Origin: Pollenia angustigena
Taxonomy: Eukaryota > Arthropoda > Insecta > Diptera > Polleniidae
Assembly: GCA_930367215.1 (NCBI GenBank)
Contig: OV884056.1
Span: forward strand, 285,306,067 to 285,370,066
Length of the DNA: 64,000 bases
Direction: 5' to 3'
Shown here: positions 10,909 to 22,640 of the stretch, piece after piece
How positions within the stretch are numbered: the first letter of the stretch is position 1
Layout: each line of letters starts with the position of its first letter
The notes under the pieces: model-generated
The model's input: the letters and a program-made list of their open reading frames with translations, nothing else
What the model was told of the DNA's origin: nothing
The model's database searches: none
Made by a program: the position numbers and the translations under genes

Positions 10909-11758
10909 ATAAAACACATATAAAATATTTTTTTTTCATGATATTTCTTTTTTATTATAAAGTTTGAATGTTGACATTATGTGTGAAACACTATATCATT
11001 TCAATGACCACCACGCGAAGTGTTGCAAGCATACTACAAAAATGGTGATTCTGGCACAGCCACATATCGTGCTTTAAGAGGAGATTATGGTTTATATAAT
11101 CGTCCAACTACGCAAGCAATTGGCAAAATTGTGAAGAAATTTGAAGAGACTGGAGCGGTTACAGATATTGTTAGGCCAGTGCGGCATCGTTTCGCTCGTT
11201 CCGCTGAAAATATCGCTGCTGTAAGTGAAAGTGTCGCCGAAGACCCGAATGTGTCGATTTCTCGTCGTTCTCAGGAATTAGGACTGTATGGTCGTATGAT
11301 AACCGACTTTTTTTTGCCTGCTATTGAAGAATAGGACTTGGAGAATAAGTGGTTTCAACAAGACGGTGCCGCATGCCACACAACTCGAGCGAATATGGCT
11401 TTATTGCAATAGACATTTTCTGGCCGTGTAATTTCTCGTCGTGGCGACGTCAACTGGCCACCAAGATCATACGATTTGACACCATCAGACTATTTTTTGT
11501 GGGGCTACGCGAAAGACCGTGTTTATGCAGACCATTAACTCTTGAGCACTTAAGAACCAACAATCGTCAAGTTATGGCTGAGATACCGCCCAATATGTGT
11601 CAAAAAGTTGATTCAAAATTACCTCAAAAGAATCAATTCTTGCAACACTTCGCGTGGTGGTCATTTAATTGATATAGTGTTTCACACATAATGTCAACGT
11701 TCAAACTTTATAATAAAAAAGAAATATCATGAAAAGAAATATTTCATATGTGTTTTAT
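10909..11758 (+). mobile_element. Second mariner-type family (DD41D), with rearranged left end
   Basis: Transposase text begins at about 11020 inside VLQAYYKNGDSGTATYRALR, continues GDYGLYNRPTTQAIGKIVKK, then VSISRRSQELGL, and jumps to YGRMITDFFLPAIEE. It then gives KWFQQDGAACHTTRANMALL, SRRGDVNWPPRSYDLTPSD and YFLWGYAKDRVYADH, ending in GGHLIDIVFHT. The first catalytic Asp block is deleted, and stops occur after AIEE, LLQ and ADH. Instead of a normal left end with the start codon, bases 10909-11030 are an inverted copy of the right end 11637-11758. The right arm includes the C-terminal codons, so the native start is lost and the long terminal inverted repeat is secondary. Confidence 0.8.
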
Positions 11759-11797
11759 CTAAAGGACATTAACACTCAATTCAAATTAGGGCTTTTA

Positions 11798-11938
11798 CAT
11801 ATGGTCTTCACCTGACAATTTTTTGTAATACCAAACGTCAAAGTCCATATAAAAAAAACTTTAAAATTTTTGTCAGCGTTTTTTTATATGAAGTTTGACG
11901 TTTATTATAACAAAAAATTGTCAAGTGAAGACCCTATG
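11798..11938. mobile_element. Foldback MITE with TTA target duplication
   Basis: A 141-bp near-palindrome. CATATGGTCTTCAC is mirrored by GTGAAGACCCTATG, with the pairing continuing through GACAATTTTTTG. TTA flanks both ends (11795-11797 and 11939-11941). Confidence 0.7.
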
Positions 11939-12036
11939 TTACGTCGTCATTTTTTCTTGATTCTATTTTGAAGCAACTTCCAAAATCCCTTTGCTTTCAT
12001 ATGCTGATATTTGGTTGCATGTCTTTTTTTTATTTA

Positions 12037-12343
12037 CAGTAGGGCCTTGATTATTTGTCATTCGATTAACAGGCAGCATCAATTAATTGGAAAATGAAAA
12101 CAATTTTTTTCTGCAACGATTACCGCTATGTTGTCTAAAATTTTAAATAATTATCCTTTTTTCGTTTACTTTTAAGCAATCAAAAAAAAATTTAAAAAAA
12201 CGAAGAAAAATAATTTTCCAACGTACTTTAAATATTTACATAGTAATACATTATATATTTATATAAAATATGAAACACACAAAAAAATGTATAATCAAGG
12301 ATGCTGCCAGCCCCGTTTGTTATCGATGATCGAGGTCTGACTG
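12037..12343. mobile_element. pogo/Tigger-like MITE
   Basis: Left end CAGTAGGGCCTTGATTATTT and right end complement CAGTCAGACCTCGATCATCG, with TA on both sides (12035-12036 and 12344-12345). The CAGT..CCTCGATTAT pattern is characteristic of Tigger/pogo termini. GGCAGCATC recurs in both ends. It is 307 bp long and non-coding. Confidence 0.65.
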
Positions 12344-12417
12344 TATTTTCAACCTGACACTTCAAAGTAAAAAACAAGAAGATGTTAAAAGAGAAATATA
12401 AAAAACGACATGAACAG

Positions 12418-12490
12418 TGTTTTTGTTTACCCCTCTTTGTTCTCTACACCCTTCGCCACTAAACAAAAAGCGACGTAGTGAAAGTCCCCG
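12418..12490. repeat. Half-arm related to the palindrome at 29107
   Basis: CTCTTTGTTCTCTACACCCTTCGCC and the following ACTAAACAAAAAGCGACG match one arm of the palindromic element at 29107-29313 (TTCTCTACACCGCTTGC, CAAACAAAAAATGGCG). The opposite arm is missing here. Confidence 0.4.
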
Positions 12491-12547
12491 TGTGAAATCA
12501 GTGTAAGTGAATAACTGTCCAATAAGCTGGGCTATCAATATACAACC

Positions 12548-13465
12548 CAAGGCTATAGTTATTAAAAAAAAAGTTACAATTTCAACTCCGACTACAACCG
12601 CTAAAATATTTAAGTCCGGCTCCTATTCAAACTCCGATTCATACCTTTACATTGATGCTAAATGCTGGAACTGCCCCAGCGAAAAAAAAACTTTTGTAAC
12701 GTAACGCTAAAAGTAATTTAAATTGTTTCTCAAAAAATTTTATTCGTATAGTTTATATTGTGGTGTAAAGCGCAACTAGCTCTACATTAAGTAACAAAAG
12801 GGATAACGGTTGAACAACATGGTCCCACAATACAACATTATTTGCATTCTGGCGTTACATTAAAAAAAGTAGACTTTTCGCTGAAAATGCCCATATGTAC
12901 CTTTAAACGAGCAAAGATTTTTAAATTTGGTAGCTTGAAAATAAAGCTATATAAGTCCAAAGCTTACTAAAAAAGGTTTTATACAAAACGTCTTGCTCAA
13001 TTCTCAGTCTTATTAAGTTTTGTAATGCAAGTCAAAATCTACTTCTGTTTTTTTAACGTCACGCCAGCGCATATGTTTGCTTATATCTGCAAATCCTTAG
13101 CGTTGTTGTAATTTTTTTCTGAATATAGTGCTACTTCATTACTTTGCATATATAAAAACACTTTTTACAAATTTGACTTCTTCACTTAATTTTTTTACAT
13201 TTTCTCGTACAAATATCACGTCACGTCAAAATGGAAATGCCCATATGAGACTGGTCCTTATTTGACTTTTTTTTTAAATGTTGAACCTTTTTAAAGGTTT
13301 AATATAGCAAGAAAATTATTCTGTTAAAATTTCATTGCATTGCCCATTTCGAAGAATTCGAATTTTGGAAAATATTAAAAAAATTTTAAAGTTTTTATGC
13401 CGAATAATTTTGGAGTCGGAGTCGCGACTTTTTGCGGGTACTTCGACTCCGACTCCACAGCCCTG
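12548..13465. mobile_element. hAT element, GGAGTCGGAGTC type, 8-bp TSD atacaacc
   Basis: The right end GACTCCACAGCCCTG is intact. The left end CAAGGCTATAG is a decayed CAGGGCTGTGG. Identical 8-bp copies of ATACAACC flank the element (12540-12547 and 13466-13473). Subterminal CGACTCC repeats mark both ends. A related short copy lies at 49546. I see no transposase in the interior. Confidence 0.8.
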
Positions 13466-14145
13466 ATACAACCTTTCGTAAAAAATATTAGCCAGGTTGG
13501 AGTGGCACCTTTATAAAAAAAAAAATATCTGGATAATCATAGCAGTTAGAATTTTTAAATTAATTACAAATAGCTTCGATGTTAATATGTGACATTAGGC
13601 AAAAAGTGGGCGGGATTGGATAGGTGGGCGTTACACAAAATACATTTCTTTAAATCTGGATAACGGTAGGAGTAAAATTGTCCAAATTTGGTAAATGGGT
13701 TGCCAATACACAAAATCATTAAAAAAGCAGGTGTTACTGGATAAGTGGGTGTGGCATGTTCCATACAATTACCAAAAAGATCAGTAACAGTAAAAGTTAA
13801 AAATTCTTTATATATAAAAATAAGTTGCCTTGTGTTAGTAATTGATGTTCCCTGAAATACGTGAATCGATTTTGTTTCTGTAAAGTTTACGTGGAAGGTG
13901 ACGTCAAAACCAAGGTTTTTATGTACCAACGGTCTTCAAATGTGTATTGGTTCATGAGTTATAGCTATTTTAGTGAACACTGAATTCATTCCGAAACATG
14001 TATTTATATTCCCATACAAACAAAATGCCCTCCATTTTGAATTCCTCCGAAACGGTTTTTATGAAATTTTGTATGTATATTTGTTAGGTATGAGAATAGT
14101 TCGTAGAATATATTTTATATCCCTAGAGGGCGCAAAATATTGCAA

Positions 14146-14640
14146 TAGGGGTAAAAGCTCCCACTCCCCACTCCCCAATCTTCCAAGCTAATCAACCGGT
14201 TTTCTTAAAATTTGGCATGCAGACAATGTAACATCTGAAAGAGAATAGGGAAAAGGGTGTGAAATAGGGTAAGAGGGCTAAAAGCTCCCCCTTCCTATGT
14301 ATTCGTAACTAATCAACCGATTTTTTTTTAATTTCGCAGGCAAATAGTGTTACAGTTGGAAAGAACTTTAGTCTATAGTTTTAATTATAAAGGGCGTGAA
14401 ATAGAGCAAGAGGGGTAAAAGCTCCCCCTCCCTCTATCTTCTTTACTAATCATACGGTTTTCTTAAAATTTGGCATGCATATACTGTAACATCGGAAAGA
14501 GGGCAGGGCATTAAATAGGGCAGGAGGGGTAAAAGCTCCGCCTCCCTTTATCTATCATATCTAATCAATTAATTTTTCCTTGAAATTGGGTAGGCAAATG
14601 GTGTAACATCTGGAAAGAACTATAGCCTATAATTTTTTCT
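14146..14640. repeat. Tandem repeat array in the Helitron-like element
   Basis: Four units of about 110-135 bp, each with AAAGCTCC, CTAATCAA, TTAAAATTTGGCATGCA or a variant, and GTAACATC..GAAAGA. The unit heads sit near 14150, 14278, 14415 and 14527. Unit length varies through small indels. Confidence 0.7.
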
Positions 14641-14670
14641 TAAAATTTGGCTAGCAGACACTGTTACACC

Positions 14671-15403
14671 TAGTGCTGGGATACTATCGATATTTTCTAC
14701 TATCGATATTTATCGATAGTTCAGATTTCACTATCGATATATCGATATTACTATCGACTAAATGTTTGAACTCGTGCAGAAAAACTAATTATTTTTTATA
14801 AGGCTACAGTCCGTTGTTTTTATCACTTTATTGAATGTATGGGACGTATGTATTTACGCACGTTATTTTAAATGGCAGTTTTTTAAAAATTGATGAGAAC
14901 CTTTCTGAAGGAACCGAAGTAACAGGGACTATAAGATATTCCATTGCAACTTTAAAAAATTTTCTAAATTCTAAACCCAAAAAGGTAATCAATTTAGCGG
15001 ACTTATCCTCTAATGGTCGTTCATTGTTTTGTCCAATGCTTGCAAATGCATTTAGATTTGCATTTTTTTTACAACATTACAAAAATATTTGACATTTCAG
15101 TCCCTATGTGAACATATATAAATTACCACATAAATGCCTTTATTAAGCAGTAAAAAGCATAGCTAAGCAATCCATACCATTTGCCATTCTTGTTGTTCGT
15201 ATTCATTGCTGCAATTCAGCGCGAATTAATAATAGCAGGTAAAAATTTGAGGCAAAAAGCCGTGTGTATAGCTGCTGTTAGATGTCTTCATAGCTGTATT
15301 TTAAATAATAATAATATCGATATTTATATTTTTCCTATCGATATTTTCGATATTTTAAGACTATCGATAATATCGATAGTCTATCGATAGTTTCCCAGCA
15401 CTA
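14671..15403. mobile_element. hAT element, TAGTGCTGGG type, 8-bp TSD gttacacc
   Basis: Ends TAGTGCTGGGATACTATCG and the complement of TAGTGCTGGGAAACTATCG. GTTACACC flanks both sides (14663-14670 and 15404-15411), a perfect 8-bp duplication. Both subterminal regions are studded with TATCGATA palindromes, likely transposase binding sites. A truncated copy is at 37107. The 85-codon frame inside (14835-15092) matches nothing I know. Confidence 0.85.
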
Positions 15404-15594
15404 GTTACACCTGAAAGAAATAAGTTATGTGGCAAAACAACGTTTGCCGGGCCAGCTAGTTAAGTATAAATAGCTTCGATACCAATAAAACAGACCTTTA
15501 TTTATACATCTTTCTTTTGTTTTCGCATCATGGCGAAGGGTTTTTATGAATTGGCAAAAACTAATATATCATTCTTACTTGATTAAGCTTGAAT

Positions 15595-15680
15595 TCCAAT
15601 TCAATATGCGTATCGGTATCGCCGATATTTCATTTTGATTATCGGTATCGTATCGGCAAACAGCCGTATCGTTACATTAA
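15595..15680. repeat. Cluster of ATCGGTATCG-type repeats
   Basis: GTATCGGTATCGCCGATATT, ATCGGTATCGTATCGGC and GTATCGTTAC occur within 70 bp. They resemble the subterminal part of a hAT-like element whose other end I cannot find. Confidence 0.35.
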
Positions 15681-15689
15681 AACTTAATA

Positions 15690-17140
15690 GCAATTTTTTT
15701 TTTTTTGCATTTTTAATAAGTTTTGGGAATTGAGTCTGTAAGGGAACTTATAAAACGTATAAATTTATTCCTCAAACGTTTGTTACATTAAACATTAGAT
15801 TTTTGTTTATCAAAAATTTAATCGTTATAGCAATAAAAAATGATTTATTAATCATTTTGTAAAATTTCGAAATTTAACCGTTTTCTATAATTTAACCTAG
15901 TTTAGAAAATAATATTTAATTCTTAAAGGAAACCGCTTTTTAAGATAAAAATTATTCTACAATTTATTGTATTAGAAAGATAAACATCTTGGTAACCTGT
16001 AGAATTTCTTAACGTTTATTTTTTAGTTAAAATAAAAATGTTGCAATGAGATACAAACGTTATATGGCTTTTTCATTAAACCGACTTGACTCACTGAACT
16101 GCTTGCCTTATGGAAATTTGTCTTTAGTTTTAACAAACCCATACAAAGTTTATTTTCTAAGCCTTTAAGAGGCTTTTGCAATGAAGTGGAAATAATTTTC
16201 AAGCATTAAATGGAAAATTTTTAACAAAAAACTAACACTTTAAGGCAGGAAAATATTAAATATTATTTAAAAAAATAATCGATAATTGTTTTGAAAACGA
16301 TAAGTCAATGATATTGATTATTGATAATGAAGTTTTAGTAAATTATGATTTGTTTACACAAATCTTTCGTTAAAAAAAAACCTAAAAAAATAAAAACAGT
16401 AAAAAGCTTTTAACCCAATTTCTGTATTTATTTTACCATAAAATTTTATTTCATTTATTGATTTTAAGCCTTAAAAAAAATCAGTTAAATAAACGAACAT
16501 TTCAATCTCGTATGTGTTAAAAACAAAAAGTGATTTATTATTTAAATTGGAAATTCTGTTTGCTGACGCTTTAAATATTTTTAATTATTCAATTGACTTA
16601 ACAAAGACTTAATGAAAGAATTTTATTCAAATTCTTTAAAAATTAATTGCTAGAATAATTTCAAAGCTGTTATTTTTAACGCACTTAACACGCAGGCTTT
16701 GCAAGTCAAACCTCACTAATTACTTTGCCAATATTAATGATTTTCTTTAAATGTTTAAAGAAATATTAAGATATTAACAGCCAAATATAAATAAAATTGC
16801 ATATTCATTTAGCGAAAAAAATCCACTAAAATGTGTCAATAACAATTAGAAATACTACGCAACATCAACGTCAAATGCAATCGTTTAACTGGTATCTCTA
16901 TTGGAATAGACCTCAAACGATATTTGAAGAAATATATTTATAAATTTTCAATGCTGGCAACGCGGGGAGTAAAGTGAGTCATGGGTACGCGTATGAGAAT
17001 GTGGTTAATGGCGCTAACGATGGTTGTTTGAATATGCAAAAAGTTATGATGGAGTTTTTTTTTACTTAAACTGTTATGAATGATTTAAATAATAGGGGGG
17101 TTCGCTAAAGTCGTAAAGAGTTAATTTTAATAAAGCTTCT
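15690..17140. other. AT-rich spacer, nothing recognised
   Basis: No inverted ends, repeats or coding frames could be placed. A slightly less AT-rich stretch near 16955-17035 contains no open frame of note. Confidence 0.5.
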
Positions 17141-17144
17141 TATT

Positions 17145-17432
17145 TTAATTAGTGTTTGCCTTGTGGTCGAAACTTGGCGATAACTATTTATGCAAATATG
17201 AAGAAATTATGTTGAATTTACATGTTCTGAGTATTTGTTTTTTTTCGTCTAAGTGGATCGTTATTATATGTTATGTTCTACTAAATTCCGTTTAGATTAT
17301 TTTGTAAGTTCAATAATATGAAAAATTCAGAAAATACCAATTTAATAACAAAAAAGTACCCAAAAGTCTCCTCTTATAGTTTCTCAATCAATCTGGCCTC
17401 TGCATGTTGAATTTTATGGTTCTTTGTTTAGT
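17145..17432 (+). repeat. Left part of the AAGTACC-type repeat, interrupted
   Basis: TTTGCCTTGTGGTCGAA, GAATTTACATGTTCTGAG and AAAAAAGTACCCAAAAGTCT correspond in order to the repeat at 62110-62840. The match breaks at about 17432 and resumes at 20846, so the 3.4-kb element between them is an insertion into this repeat. Confidence 0.55.
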
Positions 17433-17497
17433 ATACAGAGAAAACAGATTCGTGATCACAACCGAATTTGGCGCCAATCGAATTTCGTCGGTTGCAT

Positions 17498-17742
17498 GTA
17501 CACAGAAAAAAATTTTTTGCGCCAATAAAAGAATTAATCAAAAATAAAATCAGTTTTATTTAAATATTTAATCAGTTGAATTAAAATTTTAATCAAGTGT
17601 ATTAAATATTTAATTGAAATATTTCAATTAAACGTTTAATACACTTGATTAAAATTTTTATTCACCTGATTAAACATTTAATTAAAACTGATTATATTTT
17701 TGATTAATTCTTTTACAGGCGCAAAAAATTTTTTCTGTGTAC
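17498..17742. mobile_element. TACACAGAAAAA MITE with internal TTAATCA repeats
   Basis: Near-perfect foldback: GTACACAGAAAAAAATTTT and GCGCC are mirrored at the right end by GGCGC and AAAATTTTTTCTGTGTAC. The interior is a chain of TTAAWTATTTAATCA-like repeats. Partial relatives end at about 39538 and 40749. Confidence 0.65.
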
Positions 17743-18238
17743 TATCACACAATTCGGTTCCAATTACTGAAAAATTCGTTGCTTAGAATAATATTTTTGA
17801 TAGCAACATTTGAATTTTAGTACACTAAGTCATAACAACAGATATTGTTAGTTGTTAGTATGATTATTAGAAACAAAATTGTGCTTATACCCGAATAAAT
17901 GATAGGTGCAACTGAATTAACACATAATTGGTGTTCATAACAAGAGATTTGATTGTCGCTATCAATATATTTTTTTTAACCGGTCAAATGTAGCCCATAA
18001 GGGGCAAGGACTTGTCCAAAGGTAATCTCAATGAATGGAAAAAATGGGTTATTTTACAGTACGCTGTCCTAGGGCAGAACCATATAACTCAGCTTGGGGA
18101 AGTCTTAAAACTAGTCCATGGTATACTCCAAGGGATTAGCTTTGAAACCGTTTCAAAACGAAAACATTTCGTTAAAAAACGAAGACATGTCGTTTCACTG
18201 CAAACTCTTTTTAATAATGACATGGTCCATACTTGCAC

Positions 18239-19244
18239 TACACAGAAAAAATTATTGCCGAATTATTTTCAAACAAACGCTTGTTTGAAAATTTTTTTAA
18301 TTTCTACAAATTTTTTTACTGATTCAATTAAAATTTTTGTTTGATTTTTATTTAACCAACAAAAATGTTGACAACCATTCAAAAATATAATACACGCGTT
18401 ATTGGTTTCAAGTTTTCATAATTTTGTATGAAATATTTAACGCTTTTTAATGTTGTCGTCGTTTTGCATTTTTTTATTTGATCGTAAGCAACACTTCCTA
18501 ATGTGAAATATAAGAACTACAACAAAAAACACATACAGTCAATTTTTGGACACTTTAAAAAAGTACAACAGTAAGAAAGATGAAGAGGTTTAAAGTAAAA
18601 AAAAAAAAAAAAAAAAAAAAATAGCAGGTAAAAAAAGTTTCACTTTTTTTAAACAACAGAAACAACAACAACATTATAAGAAACAAAAGAAATTTTTGGT
18701 TGGTTAAAAAAAAACCAAAATCCCGTATTCAATTTTTTCAAACTGTTTGCTTAAATACATCAAATACAAAAATATAATGATGACGAAAAACATATCGAGT
18801 CGGTCTGTCGCCGTTTTTGGGTTACATTTCTTCTTCATTAGCAAAGGAAAGGATACAGCAACAGTGAGTGATGACAAAAAACAATGTGTGTATAAAAAAA
18901 GACTTCGTTCAAAAATTATTCCAACAAAAAAATGTGTCTCAAAGCCAGCCGGCCGCTCTGCTCTCTCTGCCAACATCTTCTAATAAAGTGCCTGCTTGAG
19001 TGCGCATCATTGCTTGTGCAAAAACCTTTTTTTTTTTTTTGAAATTTAGTATATGAATTTCAGTAAACTTTTTGTTTGATTCAGTTAAATTATTTGTTTG
19101 AAAAAATCAGTGTTTTTTTCAATAAACAAAATGCAGATAAATTGTTTGAATATGCGAATTTGTTTATAGGACCGATTTCAGACAAAAAATTGTTTGATTC
19201 TACAAATTTTTTGTTTGAATTGGAAAAATAATTTTTTCTGTGTA
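18239..19244. mobile_element. Longer TACACAGAAAAA-type element
   Basis: Ends TACACAGAAAAAATTATT on both sides in inverted orientation, with subterminal CAAACAAACGCTTGTTTG and TTTGTTTGAAT repeats. The interior (18340-19020) has a 26-A run and no believable gene. Confidence 0.55.
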
Positions 19245-19783
19245 CATTGGACCAGTCCAGGATCAAAATGGGTCAAGAAGTCCAATATAATTTGCAGGGT
19301 ATAAAAATAACACATATGTACATATGTATGTACGTTAGAGCGACTCACCAAAAAAAGTGCTCGATGTACCCTCCTAAAAATGAACCTTGGACTTTTCTAA
19401 GATTTCATTTTAAATATTTCGGCTCCAGGGTTGACCTCTCGTGAGCTGGACCAGTTTGAAAAAGGGTATATTTTTGCATGTTTTGTTACTTTAAGAATCT
19501 GTTTCCTTACCAACATATACAAGTTGGGTATCGTAAGAAAGGTATTTATAAGGCGCGTCCAACTGTATATAATCTGTATGTATCATCCATGTCCTTTTTT
19601 TAAGGATTTTCTGTAAAAAAAATCGGATTTTGAATTTTTTGTTTGGGGTTGTTTGTAATAAAAGTGCCAAATTAACATATTTTAATCTTTAGTCGATTTA
19701 ATTAAATACGTGTCTCAGCTTTTTTTGAAATTCGTGCTATTTCGCGTTTTGACTAAAATGCAATGGGGTGGTAACCCTTTGTT

Positions 19784-20262
19784 TTAAATAGGGCAATATG
19801 GGTATCAAATTTTATCTTTTGCCAAGTATATCATCTTTGTATGTAAATAATTTAGATTTGTGCAAATTAGATGCATTTTACACGGTGCTCTGGAATATAT
19901 ATAAATGCGATTTTGGAGTAACTCTAATATGATAACGGAATTAGTTTCTAGATCATGTATGGATGAAAATAGGACTAAAGAAAGAAAAAAAGAAATAATC
20001 CACGACCTGAATTTTTTTTTAATTTGCGGAAAAAATATGCCGCCAAAAAGTCGTGGATCATTTCTTTTTTCTTTCTTTAGTCCATACATGATCTAGAAAC
20101 TAATTCCGTTATCATATTAGAGTTACTCCAAAATCGCATTTATAAATATATTCCAGAGCACCGTGTAAAATGCATCTAATTTGCACAAATCTAAATTATT
20201 TACATACAAAGATGATATACTTGGCAAAAGATAAAATTTGATACCCATATTGCCCTATTTAA
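19784..20262. repeat. 479-bp near-perfect palindrome
   Basis: Two arms of over 200 bp are almost exact inverted copies, from TTAAATAGGGCAATATGGG to its complement. The main difference is an extra stretch of about 12 nt (ATGAAAATAGGA) in the left arm. The loop is about 40 nt around 20023. The near-identity implies recent formation. It is non-coding: open frames in it are mirror images. Confidence 0.85.
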
Positions 20263-20845
20263 CGTACATTGTACGTGTATATGTTCATACCTATAAGAAT
20301 ACGTAAATTACTTACACCTATTTATTAAGTTTTTTACATTTTCCATTTTTGACCGCAAATATATTTTTTAAATACAATATTAAAAATTAATTTAATCTAT
20401 CAAATATTTTGACAGAAAATTTAGTAAGCAATTGGGGCTTTTAACTATTTTTTGGTTGTGAATTCCGAATAATTATATTTTCATTTGTTGTACTTGAATT
20501 GAATCTATTCCAACAATCAATAATTAGCTGCAATAAATGAATAATCATTTATATTACAAAATTTATTGACGAAAGCAAATTATTGATTGCAATGACCAAT
20601 ATTCAGTATTGCCCCATATTCGATTCGGTTGTGATTCTAACCATTTGTACTAATTTATAGAACTTAATTAAATTAGTTATCATAACTAATAAAAGAATTG
20701 AAGGAATCATATTTCAGTTGGAACATCGTTTTTATAATCAGTTAGAACTATACATTTTTAATAGTTGCAATAATAAATCATGTTACTTGATCAATATTTT
20801 ATTACTGCAACCGTTTCCCAACCAATTTGTTTTCTGTGTGTAATA

Positions 20846-20990
20846 ATAAAAATTCAACAAGTACCAATTAAAGAAAAAAAAGTAGCAAAACGATCCCTCT
20901 GACAGGTTCTCATTTATTGAGAACCTTTCATGTTTCTAGGTCGAATATTCAACTGTCCATAGCAAGGGGTCTCTAAATATGTAGATTCTG
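20846..20990 (+). repeat. Right part of the interrupted AAGTACC-type repeat
   Basis: ATTCAACAAGTACCAATTAA, AGGTTCTCATTTATTGAGAA and CATGTTTCTAGG continue the repeat that breaks off at 17432. Confidence 0.5.
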
Positions 20991-21099
20991 GCCACTGGAC
21001 CATATGCAATCTGTAGGCCAAATATATCAAAAACTAAAAATGAGACCCATTTTTTGTTTCGTTTTTAAAACCAAAAGAGTAGTCTATTTTTTACGAGGG

Positions 21100-21267
21100 A
21101 CGAGAACATGTTATTCACTCTTATTGTGTTTGGCGTATTTAAAAAACGCCTACGACTGTTTGGTAATAGATTAAAGAGAACGTGAACTTTTTTTCTTTAA
21201 TCTGTTACCAAACTGTCGTAGGCGTATCTTAAATACGCCAAATACAATAAGGGTGATTATTCTCGCT
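21100..21267. repeat. Long palindrome
   Basis: CTTATTGTGTTTGGCGTATTT with GCCTACGACTGTTTGGTAA is mirrored in the right arm (TTACCAAACTGTCGTAGGC, ATACGCCAAATACAATAAG). Weaker pairing extends to CGAGAA / TTCTCG. Just right of it, 21276-21326 carries the end of an AGTCTGGGTTCACAC MITE like the one at 53384. Confidence 0.65.
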
Positions 21268-22094
21268 GCTCTGATCATTAACTTAGACTTTCTGAAAGAA
21301 AACTTTCATAGTGTGAACCCAGACTTATAGATTCAGATTTTTTTTTAAAGGATCGAAAACGAATAACTGTTTAGTTCGTAGAAAAAGAAATATCTGAATT
21401 GACTTTGTCAATGGGAGTTGGAAAACGTGTTATTTGTATCCACCTTAATATACATACTTTATTTTAAGATTGTCACTGACGTCATTTCAAATGTTTTTGC
21501 ACTTGAATGTTTGCCATTAAAATAAAAAATGTCTTAGCATTTATAACACCGTTACAAGTCGTAGTTTTTGTTTAATTAAATTAATGCAAATCACTTTTTT
21601 ATTTGTTTGCATTTGAAATGGCCATGATTTAATTTGAATTAAGTTTTTATTGTTGCCACAAATGTTTCAATGCATGCAACAATTCTTAAATAAAAAACAC
21701 AACATCATTATCAGTAATTTAATAAAAAATTCTCAAGGAATTAAGTCATTACCAGATTATTAAAAGAAGTTTTCTTTTTAAATGATGTCATTTCGTTAAA
21801 GGTGGCTCAGAGGATAAATGAGAAGTTTGAGTTCAGTTCTTTTAATGTTAACATGAGTCGGTGTTGTAACAAATTTAAATCAATTTGTCGTAACATATTA
21901 TTGAGTTTTATATAAAACGCTTTTTCTTATCAAATATGCAGTTCGGAAATAAGTCAAAATATTGCAAAATAATTCGACTCGCTTCTTGATCGATATCAAA
22001 GAAAATATTCGATGAATTTTTTTTTGAAATGTTAATAGTTTTTCCCTTAAATTGCAATAAATAAATAAATATTAATATAAAACTTTATTTGATT

Positions 22095-22334
22095 AACTGC
22101 CTGTTTTTTAGAACGCGAGTACAAAAGTTACTCGTTAAATAACATTTAATGTGTAGTTTATAGAACACGAGCGCCTTACTCGTCCGTTCAATTTCGAAAT
22201 TTTGTTTTTGTTTTAAATGTAAGTTGAACGGTCGAGTAAGGGGCTCGTTTTCTATTAACACCACATAAAACAAAAACTAATTTTGAAATTTTGTTAAACG
22301 AGTCACTGTACTCGCGTTCTAAAAACAGGCAGTT
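22095..22334. mobile_element. Foldback element flanked by a 15-bp direct repeat
   Basis: Inverted ends AACTGCCTGTTTTTTAGAAC and their complement, extending through GCGAGTACA. The interior repeats the theme with ACGAGCGCCTTACTCG. The 15 bases AAACTTTATTTGATT occur directly on both sides (22080-22094 and 22335-22349). A TTAA could also be read at each junction (TTAA|CTGCC and GGCAG|TTAA), which would be piggyBac-like. See the finding. Confidence 0.7.
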
Positions 22335-22640
22335 AAACTTTATTTGATTTCCTTAAAATTTGTATTTCTTTATTTTATGTCACAAATGAAATTATATTCT
22401 GTCTTAATTAACCGAACAAAAGTAACGTATAGTTTTAGCTTGTTGTAGAGAAACAAACCAGCCGTCGTGCCAACAACCTCCAATATCTATCACTACACGA
22501 CCGTAATGCTAAAGTTATTTTGAGACCAACTCACGGCCATAAACTTGGGACCTACTAATTGGACCATGATATCTGTTTATATTTTTCTTAATACCAAAAT
22601 CCATGAAATAATAAGAAAGCAACAACTTTAATAACATTCT

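Larger units (their letters stand above)
13480..15459 (+). mobile_element. Helitron-like element, 3' end at 15459
   Basis: The 3' terminus has the hairpin GGCAAAACAACGTTTGCC followed about 7 nt later by CTAG and then T, which fits the Helitron rule of a stem-loop near CTRR inserted before T. The interior contains a tandem array (14146-14640) and a nested hAT element. The start is unclear: 13480-13900 also resembles mini-me sequence (GTGGGCGGGATTGG), so the true left border may be nearer 13980. Confidence 0.45.
17433..20845. mobile_element. Composite 3.4-kb element with nested MITEs
   Basis: Starts TACAGAGAAAACAGATT and ends with the complement of CACACAGAAAACAAATTGG. TA lies at each junction with the interrupted AAGTACC repeat. 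Both end regions carry ACCGAAT / ATTCGGT motifs. The interior holds the inverted-repeat units at 17498-17742 and 18239-19244 and the palindrome at 19784-20262. No transposase frame was found. Confidence 0.4.

Noticed and set aside
14835..15092. Possible hAT transposase fragment inside the TAGTGCTGGG element
   Set aside because: None of the hAT catalytic or dimerisation motifs can be seen.
18597..18622. 26-nt A run as a retroposon tail
   Set aside because: No retroposon body or target duplication adjoins it; it is more likely a simple A tract inside the MITE.
21795..21850. tRNA-like A box (GTGGCTCAGAGG) followed by GAGTTCAGTTC
   Set aside because: A-to-B spacing is too short, and no acceptor or anticodon stems form.
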